A stretch of DNA of 64,000 bases from Nocardioides phosphati (GTDB taxonomy: Bacteria > Actinomycetota > Actinomycetes > Propionibacteriales > Nocardioidaceae), in NCBI RefSeq assembly GCF_014646375.1, contig NZ_BMNI01000005.1, positions 1 through 64,000 of the forward strand, read 5' to 3'. The translations under genes were made by a program, and so were the position numbers. Position 1 is the first letter of the stretch. Every line of letters begins with the position of its first letter. Shown here one piece after another: positions 1-7,055 of the stretch. Below the pieces are notes generated by a model that saw only the letters and a program-made list of their open reading frames with translations, had not been told where the DNA came from and ran no database searches.

Positions 1-42
1 AAGGATTCACCCGGTGGCCGCGCCTACGTTGGAGGCACGCGC

Positions 43-207
43 TCACTCAGGACGTCGTACACCACTCTGCTGGACTCCACTCGTACGGGCGGCCTCGGTG
101 ACGGCCAGCTCGTCCTCGACGGCGGCGAGCCGGAGGAGCTCCTTGCGCATGAGCATCGCCAGTGCGACGTCAGGGGCGAGCTCTGGACCCGCTGCTTCTG
201 ACTCCAT
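43..207 (-). CDS. small hypothetical protein (54 aa)
   Basis: The frame opens at an ATG preceded by a near-perfect Shine-Dalgarno (AGGAGG, 8 nt before the start), which is the main reason to call it. The product is short and acidic at the N-terminus (MESEAAGPELAPDV), followed by a predicted helix rich in Leu, Met, Arg and Glu, and a polar, basic tail. There is no signal peptide, membrane segment or cysteine pattern. It lies on the same strand as the cobalt-transport operon but 140 bp beyond the tiny zinc-ribbon gene. I do not recognise a family. The frame continues upstream without a stop, but only this ATG has a good ribosome site. Confidence 0.5.
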   Translation of the reverse strand: MESEAAGPELAPDVALAMLMRKELLRLAAVEDELAVTEAARTSGVQQSGVRRPE

Positions 208-347
208 GCCACCCACCTCCTGTCGTCCGGTCACCTCTCGACCGTACGGCGACCGGGCGTCGCGCACATCGGCCAGAAGGGCCGCCCGGCCCCACCCGTC
301 CGGGTGGTCTGGACCCCTCCGCACGGGCCACCAACGCGACCGACGGG

Positions 348-470
348 TCAGCCGCAGGGAGCGCCTTCGCAGCACGGGCGGATGTAGCCGCAGCCGTCGC
401 AGCGCTCGTGGGAGGTCTCCCAGCGCATCAGCGTCTCGCAGTTGGGGCAGGGTTCGGTCAGGTCGGGCAC
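348..470 (-). CDS. tiny double-CxxC (zinc-ribbon-like) protein, 40 aa
   Basis: A 41-codon frame starting at GTG lies 19 nt after the cbiO stop, on the same strand. AGGA sits about 8 nt before the GTG. The product has seven cysteines in 40 residues: CPNC at 8-11, CDGC at 24-27, CC at 33-34 and C39. Two CxxC knuckles 12 residues apart are typical of a zinc ribbon or a small Fe-S/metal site. Position at the end of a metal-importer operon suggests metal handling, but that is inference. Such a protein could also be an accessory factor unrelated to cobalt. It is easily missed because it is so short. Confidence 0.55.
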   Translation of the reverse strand: MPDLTEPCPNCETLMRWETSHERCDGCGYIRPCCEGAPCG

Positions 471-489
471 GGGCCAGATCCTAGGGCCG

Positions 490-1233
490 TCAGCGGGTCG
501 CGGCAGGGTCGAAGCCGAACGGCAGCTCGAGGCGGTGTGCCCGCATCAGCGCCTCGTCGGTGAGCACGTCGTACGTCGGGCCGTCGGCCGCGACCACGCC
601 GTCCGACAGCACGATCGACCGCTCGCAGAGCTGGAGCGCGTAGGGCAGGTCGTGGGTGACCATCAGCAGCGTGATGTCGAGCGACACGAGGATCTCGGCG
701 AGCTCGCGGCGCGAGGCGGGGTCGAGGTTCGAGGAGGGCTCGTCCAGCACCAGGATCGAGGGGTTCATCGCGAGCACCGTCGCCACCGCGACCCGGCGCC
801 GCTGGCCGAACGAGAGGTGGTGCGGCGGACGGTCGACGTACGCCGCCATGCCGACGCGGTCGAGGGCCGCCATGACGACGCCGTCGAGCTCGGCGCGGCG
901 CAGGCCGAGGTTGCGCGGGCCGAAGGCGACGTCTTCACGCACCGTCGGCATGAAGAGCTGGTCGTCGGGATCCTGGAAGACCACGCCGACGCGGCGCCGG
1001 ATCTCCTTGAGGTTCTTCTTCTCGACGGGCAGCCCGGAGACCGCGACCGAGCCCGCGCCGCCGGTGAGGATGCCGTTGAGGTGGTGCACCAGCGTCGTCT
1101 TGCCCGCGCCGTTGGGGCCGAGCAGCGCGACCCGCTCGCCCTGGTGCACGTGCAGGTCGACGCCGAAGAGCGCCTGGTGCCCGTCGGGGTAGGCGAACGC
1201 CAGACCGCGTACGTCGAGGACCGGGGTGCTCAC
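490..1233 (-). CDS. cbiO: energy-coupling factor ABC transporter ATPase CbiO (cobalt/nickel)
   Basis: This is the ATPase of a group I ECF importer that powers Co2+ or Ni2+ uptake with CbiM and CbiQ at the inner face of the membrane. The 247-residue protein has Walker A GPNGAGKTT (39-47), a Q-loop in FQDPDDQ (86-92), Walker B ILVLDE (160-165) and the switch His in VTHD (H194). The signature is LSFGQ (140-144) rather than LSGGQ, a tolerated variant in this family. The GTG start overlaps the cbiQ stop (GTGA), with AAGGA just upstream inside cbiQ, so translation is coupled. It is the last recognisable transporter gene of the operon. Confidence 0.93.
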   Translation of the reverse strand: MSTPVLDVRGLAFAYPDGHQALFGVDLHVHQGERVALLGPNGAGKTTLVHHLNGILTGGAGSVAVSGLPVEKKNLKEIRRRVGVVFQDPDDQLFMPTVREDVAFGPRNLGLRRAELDGVVMAALDRVGMAAYVDRPPHHLSFGQRRRVAVATVLAMNPSILVLDEPSSNLDPASRRELAEILVSLDITLLMVTHDLPYALQLCERSIVLSDGVVAADGPTYDVLTDEALMRAHRLELPFGFDPAATR

Positions 1234-2060
1234 GAGGGCATCCTTCCTGGGCTGTGGTCAACCGGCCTCTCGCCTGCTGCGCGACCCCATACGGGCTCGT
1301 CGGCTGCGTTGTCGTGCCTCGACGGGCCGCCGGCCCGCCTTCGGCGCTCCGCCTTGCCGACGAACCCGTCTGGCGTCGCTCGCGACGGCGTCGGCCGCTC
1401 GCCCACGGCCTCGTAGCCGCGCGCCAGCATCGCCAGGTGGACCCGCTCGCCGCGCTCGTAGGAGCGGATGAACAGCGCACCGATCGACTTCGCGAGCACC
1501 GGCCAGTGGCGCGGGTCGCGGGCGACGAAGCCGCGGGAGGCGAGGGCGATGTTCTGCCGGCGGAGGTCGTCGGCGACGACCTCGAGGTAGCGGATCATGA
1601 ACGCTGCGATCTGGACCAGCGCTGACGGCAGCCGCAGCCGCTCGAGCCCACGGACCAGCTCCGGCGGCGAGGTCGTCGCGGCGAGCGTGAGGCCGGCGAT
1701 GACGCCGAGGGTGCCCTTGGCGAGCAGCGTCCACGCGGCCAGCAGGCCCGACTCGCTGACGGCGACGCCCAGGACGTCGACGCGCGGGCCGTGCGCGATG
1801 AAGGGCATCAGCACCGCGAAGACGACGAACGGCACCTCGACGACCAGCCGGGGCAACAGCCAGCGGAACGGGACGCGCGCGACCACCACGACGGTCAGGA
1901 GGAGCGCCAGCCAGAGGCCGAAGGCGGAGTGCCAGTGGCCGGGCGTCGCGACGACGAGCAGCATGAAGCCGAGCAGCCCGAGGATCTTCAGGTGCGCAGG
2001 CGCGCGGTGCACCGGCGAGTGGCCGTGCACGTGCAGCGCGTGGCCGTGACCGGCCCCCAT
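1230..2060 (-). CDS. cbiQ: cobalt/nickel ECF transporter T component CbiQ
   Basis: This is the transmembrane coupling (T) protein that links the ATPase to CbiM. The 276 residues start with a His-rich segment (GHGHALHVHGHSPVH), then several hydrophobic helices and the conserved cytoplasmic coupling region with RG-containing helices (LASRGF, LARGYE). The last ~55 residues (from GERPTP) are basic, Pro/Arg-rich and unlike the family. They are encoded by a large imperfect inverted repeat, so the C-terminus looks like repeat DNA captured in frame. It starts 12 nt after the PDGLE-protein gene and overlaps cbiO by 4 nt. Confidence 0.9.
   Translation of the reverse strand: MGAGHGHALHVHGHSPVHRAPAHLKILGLLGFMLLVVATPGHWHSAFGLWLALLLTVVVVARVPFRWLLPRLVVEVPFVVFAVLMPFIAHGPRVDVLGVAVSESGLLAAWTLLAKGTLGVIAGLTLAATTSPPELVRGLERLRLPSALVQIAAFMIRYLEVVADDLRRQNIALASRGFVARDPRHWPVLAKSIGALFIRSYERGERVHLAMLARGYEAVGERPTPSRATPDGFVGKAERRRRAGGPSRHDNAADEPVWGRAAGERPVDHSPGRMPS
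1281..1379. repeat. imperfect inverted repeat inside the 3' end of cbiQ
   Basis: Arms at 1281-1304 and 1356-1379 match at 21 of 24 positions when one is reverse-complemented (core GACGGGTTCGTCGGC against ACGGGCTCGTCGGC). A second, smaller GC palindrome (GGGCCGCCGGCCC) sits in the loop. The element encodes the atypical C-terminal tail of CbiQ. It looks like a REP or MITE-type palindromic unit rather than selected protein sequence. Confidence 0.6.
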
Positions 2061-2072
2061 CAGGCGCGCACC

Positions 2073-2390
2073 TCAGGAGTCCGACGACGGGGCGTCGGTT
2101 GCGGCGGGACGGCGCACGAGCCGGCCCAGGCCGAGGCCGAGCCCGAGGCAGACGAGGACGCCGACGACGCCGGCGATGCCCTTGCCGAGGCGGTGGTCGA
2201 GGCCGCTGACGCCGTAGCCGGCCAGGGGGCTGCCGTCGGTCGCGTGGGTCTTCTGCGACGACGCGATGCCCGTGGTGTCGGCGACGTGCATGAGCCCGTC
2301 GGGGGAGGTCGAGGCGTAGTAGCTGAGCACGCCCGCGACCAGCAGCGCGGCGACGAGCAGCACGACGTAGAACGTGCGGGTGCGGATCAC
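2073..2390 (-). CDS. PDGLE-domain protein, CbiN-like partner of the Co/Ni importer
   Basis: This 105-residue membrane protein stands where CbiN or NikN sits in Co/Ni ECF operons. It has an N-terminal helix (FYVVLLVAALLVAGVL), the family motif SPDGLMHVA, an SPLAGYGV segment and a second helix (GIAGVVGVLVCLGLGLGLG), ending in a short basic and acidic tail. Small two-helix partners of this kind are needed with CbiM for metal transport. The GTG start overlaps the cbiM stop by 4 nt (GTGA), which fixes it. A longer reading of the same frame extends across cbiM and is a shadow. Confidence 0.85.
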   Translation of the reverse strand: MIRTRTFYVVLLVAALLVAGVLSYYASTSPDGLMHVADTTGIASSQKTHATDGSPLAGYGVSGLDHRLGKGIAGVVGVLVCLGLGLGLGRLVRRPAATDAPSSDS

Positions 2391-3079
2391 GCCACCGCCT
2401 CCGGCGTGCGGATCTCCAGCGAGCGGTCCGCCAGCAGCGGGCGGGCGGCGTACACGAGGTCGGGGCGGGTGGCGACGACGGAGCTGATGACCAGCGCGGT
2501 GATGACCGCCTCGCCGAGGCCGATCAGGGTGTGCCAGCCGATCATCGCCGTGAGGACCGCCCCGAGCGGGACGTCGGCGACGCCGCCGACGGCGAAGAGC
2601 GCGGTGAACGCCGCAGCCGCGACGGGCACCGAGATCGCGGCGCCGAGGGCGGCGGCCGGCACCACCGACGAGGTACGCCGGGGGAGCAGCGCGCGGACGA
2701 GCACGATGACGGCCCAGCCCACGCCGACGCCGACGAGGCCCATGAGCGTGATGTTGGTGCCGAGCGCGGTGAGCCCGCCGTCGGCGAAGAGGAGGGCCTG
2801 GACGAGGAGCACGACGCTCATCACCAGCACGCCGGTCCACGGCCCGACGAGGGCGGCGGCGAGGGCGCCGCCGAGCAGGTGGCCACTCGTGCCGGCGCCG
2901 ACCGGGAAGTTGACCATCTGGGTGGCGAAGACGAAGGCGGCGACGAGGCCGGCCAGGGGAGCGGTGCGCTCGTCGAGCTCACGACGGGCGCCGCGGAGGG
3001 CGAGGCCGACGCCGACGACCGCGACCGTGCCGGTCGCGAGCGACGTCGGTGCGTCGAGAAACCCGTCGGGGACGTGCAT
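2387..3079 (-). CDS. cbiM: cobalt/nickel ECF transporter S component CbiM
   Basis: This is the substrate-specific membrane subunit that binds the metal ion. The chosen ATG gives MHVPDGFLD at the very N-terminus; in this family the N-terminal Met-His is a metal ligand, so translation must start here. SD AAGGAGAG lies about 9 nt upstream. Six or so hydrophobic helices follow, including the conserved segment NFPVGAGTSGHLLGG and WHTLIGLGEAVIT. The 230-residue length is normal. It is the first gene of the operon cbiM, PDGLE protein, cbiQ, cbiO. A 12-bp perfect dyad covers its leader and SD, so expression is likely controlled there. Confidence 0.93.
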   Translation of the reverse strand: MHVPDGFLDAPTSLATGTVAVVGVGLALRGARRELDERTAPLAGLVAAFVFATQMVNFPVGAGTSGHLLGGALAAALVGPWTGVLVMSVVLLVQALLFADGGLTALGTNITLMGLVGVGVGWAVIVLVRALLPRRTSSVVPAAALGAAISVPVAAAAFTALFAVGGVADVPLGAVLTAMIGWHTLIGLGEAVITALVISSVVATRPDLVYAARPLLADRSLEIRTPEAVA

Positions 3080-3087
3080 CCGCCCAC

Positions 3088-3120
3088 TCTCCTTGTTGCG
3101 AAGAACTTGCAACAAGGAGA
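3088..3120 (-). promoter_or_regulatory. 12-bp perfect dyad over the cbiM ribosome site; contains Nur-like box
   Basis: Arms 3088-3099 (TCTCCTTGTTGC) and 3109-3120 (GCAACAAGGAGA) are perfect complements with a 9-nt loop. On the transcript strand the distal arm is the SD itself (AAGGAGA) and the proximal arm is its anti-SD, so the RNA hairpin would close the ribosome site. The DNA also reads TTGCGA-N5-TTGCAA (3096-3112), one base from the Nur (nickel Fur-family) box TTGCAA-N5-TTGCAA as I recall it. TAGTCT, a possible -10, abuts the distal side, placing the dyad at the transcription start. Confidence 0.65.
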
Positions 3121-3169
3121 CTAACGCAGGTGCGGAGGCGCGTCCCCGACGGAGTGGCTCAGCCCGCGA

Positions 3170-3373
3170 TCAGCGGGCGGGGCCGTCGTAGTACGTCTCG
3201 CTGCGGCGCCACGGCGGTGCCACGACCAGCGAGAGCACGATGGCCAGCACGCCGGCGAGCACGAGGATCCAGCCGAGGGCGTTGTCGTTGATGAACGACA
3301 GGTCGACCTGGATGACGTCGAGCACGAACACGAGTCCCAGCACGAGCAGGACGATTCCGAGTCCGATGTACAT
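3170..3373 (-). CDS. small two-helix membrane protein, DUF6458-like
   Basis: The 67-residue product is nearly all membrane: helix one MYIGLGIVLLVLGLVFVLDV, a short polar link (DLSFINDNALG), helix two WILVLAGVLAIVLSLVV, and a cytosolic tail PPWRRSETYYDGPAR. This arrangement matches the actinobacterial DUF6458 family as I remember it; its function is unknown. The ATG has an AAAGGAGA site 6-7 nt upstream. It is a single gene, divergent from recC. The 253 bp between the two starts hold no other frame that I can support. Confidence 0.75.
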   Translation of the reverse strand: MYIGLGIVLLVLGLVFVLDVIQVDLSFINDNALGWILVLAGVLAIVLSLVVAPPWRRSETYYDGPAR

Positions 3374-3626
3374 GAGGCGTCTCCTTTCCTGAGGACGCCT
3401 CTCCGGTGCCCCGCGGAGGCCCAATCCATTCGAGTAGCCCGTTCGGACTATGCGGATGGCCCATCCGGGCGGAATTGGGGAGGAGGGGGCGACAGTGCGG
3501 TGGTGGAGGGCGCAAGATTCTCCTGACCCCGCGGTGACCCGAGACGCCGCGGGGTCATCCCATTTCCGGACGACGTCCTCCGCCGGGCGCGGGTGCGGTG
3601 TCGGCGGGGCCTGACATCCTGTCGCC

Positions 3627-6600
3627 GTGACGCTGTACCTCCACCGCGCCGAGCGCACGGACCTGCTCGCCGACGGGCTGGCGGACCTGCTGGGCGGCTC
3701 GCCGCTCGCGGACCCGTTCGCCCGCGAGCTCGTCGTCGTGCCCGCGCGCGGCGTGGAGCGGTGGCTGACCCAGCGGCTCGCGCACCGGCTCGGCACGGGG
3801 GAGCGCGGTGGTGACGGCGTGTGCGCCGGCGTCGACTTCGCCAGCCCGCGGTCCCTGGTCTCGATGCTCCTGGGCCGCGAGCGCGACGACGTGTGGGATC
3901 CCGACCGCGTCGTCTGGCCGCTGCTCGAGGTGATCGACGAGGCTGCCGGCGAGCCCTGGTGCCGCGTCCTCGCCGACCACCTCGGCCTGTCCGGCCCGCC
4001 TGACGACCTGCGGCGCAACCGGCGCTACGCCGTCGCCCGACGCCTCGCCGGCCTCTTCAGCGCGTACGCCGTCCAGCGGCCGCAGCTCGTGGCCGCCTGG
4101 CGCGCGGGGCTCGACGAGGACGGCCTCGGTGGTGCGCTCGCGGAGGACCTGCGCTGGCAGCCCGAGCTGTGGCGACGGCTCTGCGCGCGCATCGGCGGAC
4201 CCGCTCCCGACGAGCGCCACGCCCGCATCGTCGCGGCCCTGCGCGAGGGAGACGGCGACCGGCCGGGGCGCCCGCTCGACCTCCCGCCGCGCCTCTCGCT
4301 CTTCGGCCACACGCGCATCCCGTCGACCGAGCGTGACCTGCTGGCCGCGCTGGCGGTGCACCGCGACGTACACCTCTGGCTGCCGCAGGCTTCCGCTGCT
4401 GCGTGGGAGCGGCTGGCGCCGGCGGTCTCCGCGGGCCCGGTGCCGCGCGACAGCGATGAGTCGGCGTTGCTCGTGGAGCACCCGCTGCTCGCCTCGCTCG
4501 GGCGTGACGCACGCGAGCTGCAGCGCACGCTGGCGGTGGTCGCGCCGGTCGAGACGGCTCCGCTGGTGGCGACAAGCTCTCCCGCCGACTCGGTGCTCGG
4601 CTGGCTGCAGCACGACCTCCGGCACGACACGGTGCCGGACGAGGCGCTGCGGGCCGCCCGCACGCGTGACCCGGAGGACCGGTCGGTCCAGGTGCACGCG
4701 TGCCACGGCGCGGCCCGGCAGGTCGACGTGCTCCGCGAGGTGCTGGTCGGCCTGCTCGCCGATGACCCGACGCTGGAGCCGCGCGACATCCTGGTGATGT
4801 GCCCCGACGTGGAGGCCTACGCGCCGCTGATCGCGGCGGCGTTCGGCATGGCGTCGGTCGCTGCGCTCCCCGCCCCCTCGGGCAAGGCCGACGCCGCTGA
4901 CGGCGAGGGGCACCCCGGGCACCGGCTGCGCGTCCGCCTCGCCGACAGGGCGCTCTCCTCGACCAACCCCCTGCTCGGGCTCGCCGCGACCCTCGTCGAG
5001 CTCGCGGGCGGGCGGCTCACCGCGACCGAGGTGCTCGACCTGGCCGGTGCGGCGCCGGTGCGCAATCGGTTCGGGTTCGACGACGACGAGATCGACCGGA
5101 TCCGCGGCTGGATCGCCGAGTCGGGCGTGCGGTGGGGCTTCGACGCCGGCCACCGGGGGCGCTACGGCCTCGACCTCGGCGCCAACACCTGGGCGGCCGG
5201 CCTCGACCGGGTGCTCCTCGGTGTGGCCGTCGCGGGTGACGAGCACCGCCACCTCGGGGCCGTGCTGCCGCTCGACGACATCGGCTCGGGCGACGTCGAC
5301 CTGGCGGGGCGGTTCACCGAGCTGCTCGACCGGGTGCACGCCTTCACCGCACGGGCGGAGGCGGCGCGCGGTGTCGACGAGTGGGCGCGCGTGCTGCGCG
5401 ACGGCGTCAACGCGCTGGCCCGGGCCGAGGAGCCGTGGCAGCAGGCCGAGTTCGAGCGCGAGATCGGCCGCCTCGACGACGGCTCGGTCGCGACCTCGCT
5501 GGGCCTGGCCGACGTACGCACGCTCCTGAAGCAGCGCCTCGGCGGCCGACCGACGCGGGCCAGCTTCCGCACCGGCACGCTCACGGTCTGCACGATGGTG
5601 CCGATGCGCTCGGTGCCGCACCGCGTGGTGGCGCTGCTCGGCCTCGACGACGGCGTCTTCCCGCGGCAGACGATCGCCGACGGCGACGACGTCCTCGCCC
5701 GGCGGCCGGTCACCGGTGAGCGCGACGTGCGCGCGGAGGACCGGCAGCTCCTGCTCGACGCGATCCTCGCCGCGCGCGAGACCCTCGTCGTCACCTACAC
5801 CGGAGCCGGCGAGCACACCGGCTCGCCGCGTCCGCCCGCCGTGCCACTCGGCGAGCTGCTCGAGGCCGTCGCGCTGACCACCGTCGACAGCGTCGAGGAC
5901 ATCCACGTCCACCACCCGCTGCAGCCCTTCGACGAGAAGAACCTCCGTCCGGGCGCGCTCGTGCCCGCGCGGCCGTTCAGCTTCGACCGCGCGGCGCTCG
6001 TCGGCGCCGAGGCGTCGCGGGGCACGCGCGAGCAGGTCGGCGTGCTCTGCCCCGACCCGCTCGCCGGTCTCGTCCCGGCGCCGGCCGGCGAGCCGCTGGA
6101 GCTCGCGCTCGCCGACCTCAAGGCCTTCTTCGCGCACCCCGTCCGCGGCTTCCTGCGTGACCGGCTCGGCCTCGCCGCGCCGCTCGAGGCCGACCCGCTC
6201 GCCGACGCTGTGCCGATCGAGCTGGGCCCACTCGAGCGCTGGGCCGTCGGCGACCGGCTGGTCCGCGACGTCCTCGCCGGCATGAGCCCGGGCGACGGCA
6301 TGACCGCCGAGCTCCTCCGCGGCCTGCTGCCCCCCGGTGCGCTCGGCCAGCGCGAGCTGACCCACGTGGTCAAGGCGGTCCAGCCGCTCGTCACCCAGGC
6401 GATGCACCTGCGCCAGGGCACGCCGCGCAGCGTCGACGTCGATGTCGCGCTCCGCGTGCAGGGCCGCGACGTGCGCCTGACCGGCACGGTCACCGACGTC
6501 TTCGGCCCCGACATCGTGACCGTCACCTACTCCAGTCTCGGCCCGAAGCAGCGGTTCGCCGCGTGGCTCGACCTGCTTGCCCTCTCGGTCGCGCACCCCG

Positions 6601-7055
6601 ACCAGATGTGGCGCTCGCACGCACTCGGCAAGCAGCGCTCCGGCGCCCAGCGCGCGCTCGCCGGCCCGCTCGACGACCGGGCCGAGCAGTGGCTCACCGA
6701 CGTCGTCGACGTCTGGCTGCGCGGGCAGTCGGAGCCGCTCCCGATCCCGCCGAAGACGACCCTCGCCTACGCCGAGGAGGCCGGCCGCCTCCGCCGCGGG
6801 GCCGACGCGCACCCCGACGAGCGCGCGGCCAAGGCGTGGGCCACCGACCCGTTCAGCGACCACGGCATCCCCGGCGAGGACGCCGACGCCTGGCACGTGC
6901 GCGCCTTCGGTGCCCACGCGGCGTACGACGTGCTGACGGGCGCCCCGCGGTCCGACGAGCGCTGGGACGACGAGGAGCGCCACCGGCTGGGGCAGTACGC
7001 CTGGCGGCTCTGGGGGCCGCTCGTCACCGGCGCCGAGCTGGTGAGGTCGCTGTGA
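3627..7055 (+). CDS. recC: exodeoxyribonuclease V gamma chain RecC
   Basis: This is the Chi-recognising scaffold subunit of the RecBCD helicase-nuclease, which processes double-strand breaks for recombination. At 1142 residues it is full length. It begins MTLYLHRAERTDLLADGL and carries typical RecC blocks: VVPARGVERWLTQRLA near 36-51, IPSTERDLLAALA, the inactive helicase region CTMVPMRSVPHRVVALLGLD, and the C-terminal AFFAHPVRGFLRDRLGL. Family members have lost the helicase ATP-binding residues, and none is evident here. The GTG start has no SD; CATCCT lies 6 nt upstream, so a leaderless start is possible. The stop overlaps the recB GTG by 4 nt. Confidence 0.9.
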   Translation: MTLYLHRAERTDLLADGLADLLGGSPLADPFARELVVVPARGVERWLTQRLAHRLGTGERGGDGVCAGVDFASPRSLVSMLLGRERDDVWDPDRVVWPLLEVIDEAAGEPWCRVLADHLGLSGPPDDLRRNRRYAVARRLAGLFSAYAVQRPQLVAAWRAGLDEDGLGGALAEDLRWQPELWRRLCARIGGPAPDERHARIVAALREGDGDRPGRPLDLPPRLSLFGHTRIPSTERDLLAALAVHRDVHLWLPQASAAAWERLAPAVSAGPVPRDSDESALLVEHPLLASLGRDARELQRTLAVVAPVETAPLVATSSPADSVLGWLQHDLRHDTVPDEALRAARTRDPEDRSVQVHACHGAARQVDVLREVLVGLLADDPTLEPRDILVMCPDVEAYAPLIAAAFGMASVAALPAPSGKADAADGEGHPGHRLRVRLADRALSSTNPLLGLAATLVELAGGRLTATEVLDLAGAAPVRNRFGFDDDEIDRIRGWIAESGVRWGFDAGHRGRYGLDLGANTWAAGLDRVLLGVAVAGDEHRHLGAVLPLDDIGSGDVDLAGRFTELLDRVHAFTARAEAARGVDEWARVLRDGVNALARAEEPWQQAEFEREIGRLDDGSVATSLGLADVRTLLKQRLGGRPTRASFRTGTLTVCTMVPMRSVPHRVVALLGLDDGVFPRQTIADGDDVLARRPVTGERDVRAEDRQLLLDAILAARETLVVTYTGAGEHTGSPRPPAVPLGELLEAVALTTVDSVEDIHVHHPLQPFDEKNLRPGALVPARPFSFDRAALVGAEASRGTREQVGVLCPDPLAGLVPAPAGEPLELALADLKAFFAHPVRGFLRDRLGLAAPLEADPLADAVPIELGPLERWAVGDRLVRDVLAGMSPGDGMTAELLRGLLPPGALGQRELTHVVKAVQPLVTQAMHLRQGTPRSVDVDVALRVQGRDVRLTGTVTDVFGPDIVTVTYSSLGPKQRFAAWLDLLALSVAHPDQMWRSHALGKQRSGAQRALAGPLDDRAEQWLTDVVDVWLRGQSEPLPIPPKTTLAYAEEAGRLRRGADAHPDERAAKAWATDPFSDHGIPGEDADAWHVRAFGAHAAYDVLTGAPRSDERWDDEERHRLGQYAWRLWGPLVTGAELVRSL

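Noticed and set aside
3080..3170. Cobalamin or NiCo riboswitch upstream of cbiM
   Set aside because: The leader is too short and has only the single dyad; no B12-box-like or multi-helix structure could be found.
3555..6983. A 1142-codon minus-strand frame opposite recC, and similar long mirror frames opposite recB, recD and others
   Set aside because: Their translations are Arg/Ala/Gly-rich without motifs, and the plus strand encodes clear RecBCD proteins. High GC at third positions makes such antisense frames common.
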